From positions 7,222,001 to 7,286,000 of the forward strand of contig NZ_CP054916.1 in NCBI RefSeq assembly GCF_013364155.1: 64,000 nt of DNA. Reading direction: 5' to 3'. Made by a program: the position numbers and the translations under genes. The stretch comes from Streptomyces sp. NA02950. Lineage in GTDB: Bacteria > Actinomycetota > Actinomycetes > Streptomycetales > Streptomycetaceae. The notes below the pieces were generated by a model. The model saw nothing but the letters and a program-made list of their open reading frames with translations. It was not told the DNA's origin and made no database searches. Below, piece after piece: positions 17,400 to 23,586 of this stretch (its first letter is position 1; each line of letters starts with the position of its first letter).

Positions 17400-17540
17400 A
17401 CGCCGCGGTCGCCAGGGCCGGCGGGATCAGCAGCAGCGGCCCGGAGAGGGCGAGGACGACCGCGGTGACGGCCGTGCTGCCGGCCGCCGCCCACCACAGC
17501 GGTGTACGGCGCGGCAGCGGCACCAGCGCCGCCAGCGGCC
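17400..17540 (-). pseudogene. Possible membrane-protein fragment
   Basis: On the minus strand this stretch encodes two hydrophobic helices joined by a short turn: LWWAAAGSTAVTAVVLAL, then GPLLLIPPALATAAFCF. A basic PLPRRTP precedes them, as in a small integral membrane protein. There is no matching start or end: upstream is unrelated and downstream runs into a low-complexity stretch. It is best read as a leftover piece between two other gene remnants, and could be chance. Confidence 0.3.
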
Positions 17541-17559
17541 CGGCCGGGGTGACCGCCGC

Positions 17560-17722
17560 CAGGCAGGTGGATGCGGCCCGCATCCATGTGTCGGTGCCGG
17601 ATGTGGACCGGCTGAACGCCTTCTCGATGGACCGGCTCTCGGGGCGCAACGAAGTGGTGGACCTCCGCAGTTCGATCATCCACCAGCATATGGCGGGCGA
17701 TGTGGTCACCGAACTGGAGTGA
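17560..17722 (+). pseudogene. C-terminal remnant of an Lrp/AsnC-type regulator
   Basis: The last ~50 codons before the TGA at 17720 read RIHVSVPDVDRLNAFSMDRL, then a VVDLRSSIIHQHM segment. This resembles the RAM/AsnC ligand-binding domain (a strand, a helix ending in DRL, and a second strand with V-DLRSSI). The preceding codons lack any helix-turn-helix, and the frame upstream is Gly/Pro/Ala noise that is the shadow of other remnants. The fragment points into a strong terminator at 17729. It is probably the tail of a deleted regulator gene. Family assignment rests on a short match and is tentative. Confidence 0.4.
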
Positions 17723-17728
17723 CGCCGG

Positions 17729-17760
17729 GGCCGGTCCCGGCCCCTGCGCCGGGACCGGCC
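17729..17760. terminator. Strong hairpin, followed by a second palindromic pair
   Basis: GGCCGGTCCCGGC (17729-17741) and GCCGGGACCGGCC (17748-17760) make a 13-bp stem with a 6-base loop. Right after it, the self-complementary GGAGCCGGCTCC occurs twice (17766-17777 and 17800-17811), which can form a further stem ending the minus-strand LPMO transcript. Confidence 0.75.
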
Positions 17761-17835
17761 GTGGAGGAGCCGGCTCCGAGGGGCGTCGTCAACAGCCCCG
17801 GAGCCGGCTCCGGTCTCTGGTTCCGCGGCCTACGG

Positions 17836-18852
17836 TCAGTCGCGGGCGCGCTGCGCCGCTGCCCTGCGGCGGCCGTTCACGGTGAACAGCACGGCCGCGC
17901 CGGTCGCGAGGACCGCGGCACCGCCGATGGCGAGGGTGGTGGTGTTGCTGTCGCCACCGGTCTGGGCGAGGTGCTCACCGCTGTCGCCGGTCGCGGTGGG
18001 GGCGTTACCGTTCTTCGCCTCGGCGCCCTTCGCCTCGGCGCTCTTCACCTCGACGTTCCCGCCGTTCTTGGTGTCCGTCCCCTTCGGCCCGTCACCGCCG
18101 TGTCCGTGGTGGTCGACCGTCGACTTCCCGGCGCCCGCGGCGATCTGCGCGTCGTCGGGCGCGGCCGCCTTCGGTGCGGACGCCTTCTTCGGGGCACCGG
18201 CCGCGCCGCCGAAGGTCACGTCCGAACAGGTGTAGAACGCCTCCGGGCTGTCCGAGCGCTGCCAGATGCTGTAGATCAGATGGCGGCCGGACTTCTTCGG
18301 CACCTTGCCCTTGAAGACGTAACTCCCGTTCTTCAGCGTCGGGTCGGTGACCTTGGCGAACGGCTTCGCCTCCAGGTCGGACCAGGCCAGCCGCTTGGTC
18401 GGCTGGTAACCGTCCTTGGTGATGTACAGCTCGAAGCTGCCCTTGTGCGGGGCGGTGGCCCGGTAGGTGAAGGTGTGCGTACCGGCCTTCATCGCCGTGG
18501 CGGGCCAGTCCGCGCGCGGCAGGTCCAGCCCCTTGTACTTGTCCCGGCCCGCGCTGCACAGCTTTCCGTCCGGGATGATCTGCTTGTGCCGCCCGGCGGC
18601 GTCGGCGATGTTGACCTCGTTCCAGTCGTACAGCGCCTGGGTGCCCCCGGCCGCGACGGCCGCCTTGCAGGCGGCCGAATCCGGGCTCTCCGGCCCCTCG
18701 GCGAAACAGGCCGACACCCGGCTGACCGGGTTCTGCATCGAACCGTGAGCGACGGCCGGGGCCGCGGACAGCGCGGTGAGGGCGAGCGGCACGATACCGA
18801 GCGCGGCTATCTGTGCCGTTCGGCGACAAGCGGTCCTCGGGCGAGCGGTCAT
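17836..18852 (-). CDS. AA10 lytic polysaccharide monooxygenase with sortase sorting signal
   Basis: 338 residues from the ATG at 18852, with AAGGTAGGA eight bases upstream; the TTG seven codons earlier lies inside that site. Residues 1-35 are a signal peptide ending APAVA, so the mature chain starts with His36 (HGSMQNPVSR), the N-terminal half of the copper 'histidine brace'. The AA10 domain (about 36-215) contains YDWNEVNIADAAGRH, LCSAGRDKYKGLDL, THTFTYRATAPHKGSFELYIT and SGRHLIYSIWQRSDSPEAFYTCSDV. It should oxidatively cleave chitin or cellulose. A Lys/Ala/Gly-rich linker follows, then LAQTG at 295-299, a hydrophobic helix and RRR: a class E sortase signal that would anchor the enzyme to peptidoglycan. 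A transposase gene lies upstream, and its left end may be very near the promoter. Confidence 0.92.
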   Translation of the reverse strand: MTARPRTACRRTAQIAALGIVPLALTALSAAPAVAHGSMQNPVSRVSACFAEGPESPDSAACKAAVAAGGTQALYDWNEVNIADAAGRHKQIIPDGKLCSAGRDKYKGLDLPRADWPATAMKAGTHTFTYRATAPHKGSFELYITKDGYQPTKRLAWSDLEAKPFAKVTDPTLKNGSYVFKGKVPKKSGRHLIYSIWQRSDSPEAFYTCSDVTFGGAAGAPKKASAPKAAAPDDAQIAAGAGKSTVDHHGHGGDGPKGTDTKNGGNVEVKSAEAKGAEAKNGNAPTATGDSGEHLAQTGGDSNTTTLAIGGAAVLATGAAVLFTVNGRRRAAAQRARD

Positions 18853-18889
18853 CGTGGGGGTCCTACCTTTCAAGGGTGGTTGCTCTGGT

Positions 18890-20340
18890 CATTCGTAAGA
18901 TCGGAGGGCCCGGGGGCTTCGGGCATGGCTCATGGTTGGGCGCCGTTGGCAAGGCTCAAAGGACTTGGCCACCCGAGGCCCCGCGACGACTCGACCGCCA
19001 ATTGGGAGACGCGACTCTGATCGCTGCTGTAGGACAACGTCGGCGAGGTCGTCTGCGGGATCGATGTAACGGCGAGCTGGCGGAGGAAACGTGCCCGAGA
19101 TCTGGGCCGGGGTGGACATCGGCAAGGAACACCACCACTGCGTGGTGATCAACGCGGACGGTCAGCGGCTGCTGTCCCGCCGGGTCCTGAACGACGAGAC
19201 CGAACTGCTCCAGCTCATCGCCGACATCTTGGAGATATCCATCGACGTGCTGTGGGCCGTCGACCTCAACCACGGCGGCGCCGCCCTGCTGATCGGCCTG
19301 CTGCTCAGTCACGACCAGCCGATGGCCTACCTCACCGGCCTGGCGGTCCACCGTGCCTCGGCCACCTACAAGGGCGAGGGAAAGACGGACGCCAAGGACG
19401 CCTTCGTCATCGCCGACCAGGCCCGCGTTCGCCGAGACCTTGGCTTGTTGCGCCCCGGAGACGAGATCGCCGTCGACCTGCGCACGCTGACCACCCGGCG
19501 CCTGGACGTGGTATTCGACCGCACCCGGCAGATCAACCGGCTCCGTGCTCAACTGCTGGAGATCTTCCCCGCGTTGGAGCGGTCGCTGGACCTGGTCAAC
19601 AAGGGGCCGGTGATGCTGCTGACCGGCTACCAGACCCCGGCTGCGATCCGTCGCGCGGGCGCGAAGCGAATTGAGACCTGGCTGAAGAACCGGAGGGTCC
19701 GTGGCGCCGCCGCACTTGCGAGGACGGCGGTGGAGGCTGCCCAGGCTCAGCAGACGGCCCTGCCCGGCGAGAAGCTGGCCGCCGCCATGGTGGTCCGCCT
19801 CGCGAAGGGGGTGATGGCCCTTGATGAGGAGATCGCCGAGCTCGACGCCCTGATCGAGGCCAAGTTTCGCGAGCATCCGCATGCCGAGGTGATCCGCAGC
19901 CTGCCCGGCATGGGAACCAAGCTCGGCGCCGAGTTCATCGCCGCGACCGGCGGTGACATGGACGCCTTCGGCAGCGCCGACCGCCTGGCCGGCTTCGCCG
20001 GCCTGGCCCCCCGACCCCGCGACTCCGGCCGCGTCAGCGGCAACCTGCGCAGACCCAGGCGCTACCACCGCGGCCTGCTGCGGGCGATGTACCTCTCGGC
20101 CATGGCCAGCCTCAAGGGCTGTCCGGCCTCGAAGGCGTACTACCAACGGAAGAGGAGCGAGGGAAAGGGACACAAGCAGGCCCTGCTCGCGCTCGCCCGC
20201 CGACGCCTCAATGTCCTGTGGGCGATGATCCGTGACGGACAGTGCTACCAAGGTTCACCTCCCGTCACAGTGGCGGCTTGACATCACGATTGGGAAGTCC
20301 TTTCGCTGATGGGGGGCGACGCGCAGCACGCTAACTCCGC
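18890..20340 (+). mobile_element. IS110-family insertion sequence (ends approximate)
   Basis: The only intact mobile element in the window. It consists of the transposase gene at 19091-20281 plus flanking non-coding DNA, about 200 bp on the left. IS110 elements lack terminal inverted repeats and target duplications, so the ends cannot be fixed by eye and are given as approximate. Members of the IS110 group encode their bridge RNA in the non-coding stretch before the transposase gene, here about 18890-19090. It sits between the LPMO promoter and a minus-strand MMPL transporter. Confidence 0.7.
19091..20281 (+). CDS. IS110-family transposase (RNA-guided recombinase)
   Basis: 396 residues from a GTG preceded by GGAGGAAAC. 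The N-terminal RuvC-like DEDD domain (DEDD_Tnp_IS110) starts at EIWAGVDIGKEHHHCVVIN, with the first Asp at residue 8, and continues through KGEGKTDAKDAFVIADQAR near residues 95-115 with the later acidic residues. A coiled linker (RLDVVFDRTRQINRLRAQLLEIFPALE) leads to the C-terminal Transposase_20 domain: HAEVIRSLPGMGTKLGAEFIA, DRLAGFAGLAPRPRDSGRVSG, RRYHRGLLRAMYLSAMASL. The conserved serine of this domain is present in the SGRVSG/YLSAMAS region, though I cannot say which is catalytic. The gene is full length with no frameshift, so the element may be active. Confidence 0.95.
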   Translation: MPEIWAGVDIGKEHHHCVVINADGQRLLSRRVLNDETELLQLIADILEISIDVLWAVDLNHGGAALLIGLLLSHDQPMAYLTGLAVHRASATYKGEGKTDAKDAFVIADQARVRRDLGLLRPGDEIAVDLRTLTTRRLDVVFDRTRQINRLRAQLLEIFPALERSLDLVNKGPVMLLTGYQTPAAIRRAGAKRIETWLKNRRVRGAAALARTAVEAAQAQQTALPGEKLAAAMVVRLAKGVMALDEEIAELDALIEAKFREHPHAEVIRSLPGMGTKLGAEFIAATGGDMDAFGSADRLAGFAGLAPRPRDSGRVSGNLRRPRRYHRGLLRAMYLSAMASLKGCPASKAYYQRKRSEGKGHKQALLALARRRLNVLWAMIRDGQCYQGSPPVTVAA

Positions 20341-20411
20341 CGATCAGCCGGATTGCCCGTCTTATGGCGCTGTTAAGGAGCAGCTCAGACTGAGCTGAGG
20401 ATGACGCCCGT

Positions 20412-20463
20412 CCCCGTTCCGGACCCCGTGGTGCGGGCGTCCGCGCCACGGGCCGGAACGGGG
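20412..20463. terminator. Long hairpin after the MMPL gene
   Basis: CCCCGTTCCGG-A-CCCCGTGG on the left pairs with CCACGGG-CCGGAACGGGG on the right, around a GC-rich loop; only one base bulges. It lies 12 bp after the minus-strand MMPL stop and is a strong terminator candidate. A smaller dyad, CAGCTCA-gac-TGAGCTG (20381-20397), lies further toward the IS. Confidence 0.75.
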
Positions 20464-20474
20464 AGGCCGCGGCG

Positions 20475-22748
20475 TCAGCCCGTCGGCACCCGCCGCTCCG
20501 GCTCCGTGGCCGCCGCCTCGGCGGGGGAGTGGTCCCGGCCTCCCGGCAGCCATCGCAGCCCGCGCGGCAGGGTCCAACTCCGTTGCCCCAGCAGCGCGAT
20601 GGCGGCGGGCAGCAGGACCCCGCGCACCACGGTGGCGTCGATGAGCACCGCCACCGCAAGACCGACGCCCATCATCTTGTACTCGATCGCGGACAGCACG
20701 ACGAAGACGCTGAAGGCCGCCGTCATGATGACCGCCGCACTGGTGACCACCCCCGCGCCGGACGCCACGCCCCCGACGATCGCCTCACGGGTGGCCGCGC
20801 CGTCGAGCCACCGTTCGCGGATCCGGCTGAGCACGAAGATGTGGTAGTCCATGCTCAGCCCGAAGAGGATGACGAACATGAACAGCGGCAGCCAGCCGAT
20901 GACTCCGCCGTACGGGCTGAAGCCCAGCGCCGAGCCCAGGTGCCCGTCCTGGAACACCCAGGTCAGCACCCCGTAACTGGCGCCGATCGACAGCAGGTTC
21001 AGCGCGATCGACACCAGCGGGACGGCTAGCGAGCGGAAGGCGACCACGAGCAGGACGAAGGCGAGGACGAGCACGAAGGCGAAGACGGCCGGGGTGCGGT
21101 CGGTGACCTGTTGGGTGAAGTCGTAGGCGAACGCCGTCTTGCCCGTCACCGCGTAGTCGATCCCGTCCAGCCCGCCGAGGGCGTCCGGCAGTGTCCGCTG
21201 CCGCAGCGTTTCCAGGGCCCTGTTCGCGGTGGTGTCGGTGCCGAAGCTCGCCAGCGGTACCCGTACCACCAGAGCCCGGTCCGCCCGGGTCACGGTGATC
21301 GGCTCGCCCAGCGTGCCACCGCTCGCCGCGGCCCGGTCGTGCAGGCTCGCGACCGCCTTCCGCAGATCCGGACGGTCCACGGCGCGGTGGTCCCGCGTTC
21401 CCCAGATCACCACCCGCGCCGGAGCGGGGGCGCCGGGGAACGCCCGCTGCATACGGGCCGCCGCGTCCACCGCCGGAACGCTCCGGGACAGGCTGTCGGT
21501 CACCGCCGCGTCCTGGAGGTGTATCCCCGACGCGGGCAGCGCCAGCACCAGCAGCGCCAGTGCCGCCGAGCCGCCCCACAGCAGCGGACGGCGCACCACC
21601 GCGCGGGCCACCGCCGACCAGGTGCGGGACCTCTCCGCCGCGATCCGGCGGCGGCCCACCCAGGGCAGCCGCGCCCGGTCCACCCGGCTCCCCAACGCGG
21701 CCAGCAGCGCGGGCAGTACGGTCACCGAGCCGAGCACCGCCACCCCGACCACCAGCACCGCGCCCGCCGTCAGCCCCTTGAAGTTGTCCAGGCCGGTGAG
21801 GAGCAGCCCGCTCACGCAGACCATCACGGTCAGCCCCGAGACCACGACCACCCGGCCCGAGGTCCGCGCCGTGATCCGCAGCGCCTCCGGCAGACCGCGT
21901 CCGGCGGCGCGCTCCTCGCGCACCCGGCGCAGCGAGAAGAGCGAGTAGTCGATGCCCACGGCGACACCGATCAGCAGCACCATGGAGGAGGTGGCGCTGT
22001 TGACCGGCACCCAGTGCGCCACCACCTGGAGCACACCGAACGTGCCGATGACCGTGGTGGCCGCCAGCAGCAGCGGAATCATGGCGGCGATCAGCGAGCC
22101 GAACACCACCAGCAGAATGGCGACGGTGAGCGGGAGCGAGAAGAACTCCGCCCGCTGGAAGTCACCTTTGATGCCCTCGTCGACCGCGCGCGACAGGCTC
22201 ATGTCCCCCGCCTGTGCCAGCCGTACGCCGGGATGGCGGTCCCGTACCGACGCCACGGCTTCGGCCGCGGTCTCGTAGTGCTCCGCCGACTTCTCGTCGG
22301 GCCCGGCCACCTGGAAGGTGACCAGGCCGGACCGGCCGTCCCCCGACACCAGCCGCCTGCCGCCGTCCCGGTCCAGCGGGGAGCGGTCCAGCGGGGAGTG
22401 GACGGCGATCACCGCATCCGGTGCGCGACGCAGTGTCCGCGTCAGGTCCTCGGTGGCCCGGCGCAGTTCGGGATCGTCGGTGAAGCGCGGGCCGCCGGGC
22501 CGTTCGGCCTGGATGAGCACGTTCTCCTGGGCGGGCGGGTACTCCCGCTGGGCCTCCAGCACCAGATCGGCGCGGCCCGACTCACCCGGTCCGGTGCTGC
22601 TCCTGGTCTCGCCCGGTATCACCGAGCTCGCGAGCACGGCCACCACGACCAGCGCCAACCAGCCCACGATCGCGAGTGTGCGATGCCGGGCCGACCACCC
22701 CGCGATCCGTTCCACGACCGCCGGGCGCGACTTGCTTTTGCGCAGCAT
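20475..22748 (-). CDS. MMPL-family RND transporter
   Basis: 757 residues from the ATG at 22748, with AAAGGA upstream. The MMPL architecture is clear: a first membrane helix (HRTLAIVGWLALVVVAVLAS), a large extracytoplasmic domain to about residue 195, a block of five helices (FFSLPLTVAILLVVFGSLIAAMIPLLLA; SMVLLIGVAVGIDYSLFSLRRVREERAAG), a second outer domain, and a final helix block (YGVIGWLPLFMFVILFGLSMDYHIFVLSRIRE). The paired GxDYxxF/MDYHIF segments are the proton-relay signature. Family members export lipids, polyketides or drugs. A small coiled-coil membrane protein and an ArsR regulator lie upstream, but a strong hairpin separates them, so this gene probably has its own promoter. Confidence 0.92.
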   Translation of the reverse strand: MLRKSKSRPAVVERIAGWSARHRTLAIVGWLALVVVAVLASSVIPGETRSSTGPGESGRADLVLEAQREYPPAQENVLIQAERPGGPRFTDDPELRRATEDLTRTLRRAPDAVIAVHSPLDRSPLDRDGGRRLVSGDGRSGLVTFQVAGPDEKSAEHYETAAEAVASVRDRHPGVRLAQAGDMSLSRAVDEGIKGDFQRAEFFSLPLTVAILLVVFGSLIAAMIPLLLAATTVIGTFGVLQVVAHWVPVNSATSSMVLLIGVAVGIDYSLFSLRRVREERAAGRGLPEALRITARTSGRVVVVSGLTVMVCVSGLLLTGLDNFKGLTAGAVLVVGVAVLGSVTVLPALLAALGSRVDRARLPWVGRRRIAAERSRTWSAVARAVVRRPLLWGGSAALALLVLALPASGIHLQDAAVTDSLSRSVPAVDAAARMQRAFPGAPAPARVVIWGTRDHRAVDRPDLRKAVASLHDRAAASGGTLGEPITVTRADRALVVRVPLASFGTDTTANRALETLRQRTLPDALGGLDGIDYAVTGKTAFAYDFTQQVTDRTPAVFAFVLVLAFVLLVVAFRSLAVPLVSIALNLLSIGASYGVLTWVFQDGHLGSALGFSPYGGVIGWLPLFMFVILFGLSMDYHIFVLSRIRERWLDGAATREAIVGGVASGAGVVTSAAVIMTAAFSVFVVLSAIEYKMMGVGLAVAVLIDATVVRGVLLPAAIALLGQRSWTLPRGLRWLPGGRDHSPAEAAATEPERRVPTG

Positions 22749-22830
22749 GAGCTGCTGTCCTTTCCCGCAGAAGGAGCGTTCCTGTGAGAACTCGCCCGTC
22801 GCGGGCGAGCTGGTGCTGCTACTTCGTCCA

Positions 22831-22864
22831 CCTGGGCCGTCGAGTTGCCGCTCGACGGCCCAGG
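22831..22864. terminator. Hairpin between the ArsR/small-protein operon and MMPL
   Basis: CCTGGGCCGTCGAG (22831-22844) and CTCGACGGCCCAGG (22851-22864): 14 bp perfect with a 6-base loop. A second smaller stem, CTCGCCCG/CGGGCGAG (22791-22809), lies in the MMPL leader. Confidence 0.75.
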
Positions 22865-22895
22865 ACCTGTGCGCTGTCCGGGTCTCCGCCCGGGG

Positions 22896-23165
22896 TCATT
22901 CGACCGTCTGGAGAATGCGCTCCAGCGAGTCCATCCGCCCCTGCACCGCGGCGAGGCGCTCGCTGATCTCCTTCAGCCGTAGCTCGGCGCCCTGCTGCGC
23001 CGCGACGGCCTCCGCCGCCAGCTTGCGGTACTCCAGCTCCCGCACGACCTGGACCTTCGCGCGCCGGGTGGCCGCGAACTGCCAGATGATCGTGGTCAGC
23101 ACGGTGGTGATCAGTGCGAAGATGCCGAAGGCCCCGACGACCTCCGCGAGATCGTGCCCGTCCAT
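22896..23165 (-). CDS. Small membrane protein with C-terminal coiled coil
   Basis: 89 residues from an ATG at 23165 whose A is the last base of the ArsR gene's stop codon (TGATG), so translation is coupled. An N-terminal acidic start (MDGHDLAEVV) leads to one membrane helix (FGIFALITTVLTTIIW). Then comes a long charged helix (RELEYRKLAAEAVAAQQGAEL, then KEISERLAAVQGRMDSLERIL) with heptad spacing, which predicts a cytoplasmic coiled coil. I do not recognise a named family, though small ArsR-linked membrane proteins of this form are common in actinobacteria. It may tether or tune the regulator at the membrane. That role is a guess from the coupling. Confidence 0.75.
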   Translation of the reverse strand: MDGHDLAEVVGAFGIFALITTVLTTIIWQFAATRRAKVQVVRELEYRKLAAEAVAAQQGAELRLKEISERLAAVQGRMDSLERILQTVE

Positions 23166-23515
23166 CACGTGTTCCCCTTCGTCTTGTGGTGCGCGTCGTC
23201 CCCCGGCACCGTCAGCGTCCGTTCCGCGGCCTCGACGGCCTCCGGGGTCAGCTCGATGGCGAACCGGCTGACCTCGTAGAACTTCATGGCCTTTCCGTCC
23301 TCCGACACCTCGAGCCGCGCCGACACCAGTCCGGCGGCCTCCAGCTTCCGCAGATGGACCTGGAGGAGGGCCCGGCTGATCCCCAGCGCGCGGGCCAGTT
23401 CGCTCACATACATGCGCTCACGCGCCAGTGCGGCGATGACCCGGAGCCGGTGCGGATTGGCGAGCGTGGCCAGGACGCGCACCAGCTCATCGCCGGTCGG
23501 TTGGGAGATGGTCAT
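23165..23515 (-). CDS. ArsR-type winged-helix transcriptional regulator
   Basis: 116 residues from the ATG at 23515 (MTISQPTGDELVRVLATLANPHRLRVIAALARE). The helix-turn-helix is YVSELARALGISRALLQVHLRKLEAAGLVSARLE, followed by a wing (SEDGKAMKFYEVSRFAIEL). There are no clustered cysteines for metal binding, so it is of the non-metal, antibiotic- or redox-responsive kind, or simply a DNA-binding partner of the coupled membrane protein. Two identical 9-bp sites 20 bp apart upstream of it (23527-23555) are likely operators, shared with the divergent carboxyltransferase gene. There is no strong ribosome-binding site. Confidence 0.85.
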   Translation of the reverse strand: MTISQPTGDELVRVLATLANPHRLRVIAALARERMYVSELARALGISRALLQVHLRKLEAAGLVSARLEVSEDGKAMKFYEVSRFAIELTPEAVEAAERTLTVPGDDAHHKTKGNT

Positions 23516-23526
23516 AGCGAAACCCT

Positions 23527-23555
23527 GCACATGCAAAAAAAAGTTAGCACATGCA
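23527..23555. promoter_or_regulatory. Direct-repeat operator candidate for ArsR
   Basis: GCACATGCA occurs at 23527-23535 and 23547-23555, start to start exactly 20 bp (two helical turns), separated by an A/T-rich run of eight A's that is rare in this genome. It lies between divergent genes, 12 bp from the regulator's start codon. Confidence 0.5.
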
Positions 23556-23586
23556 GAGAATGATTGCGGAGGGCCGGGTGCGTGGA

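Noticed and set aside
15182..17689. Minus-strand open frame of about 835 codons spanning MarR, ohr, ohrR and the remnant patch
   Set aside because: It runs antisense to ohrR and the MarR gene and through ohr in the wrong frame. Only the short methyltransferase-like part has meaning and is reported as a pseudogene.
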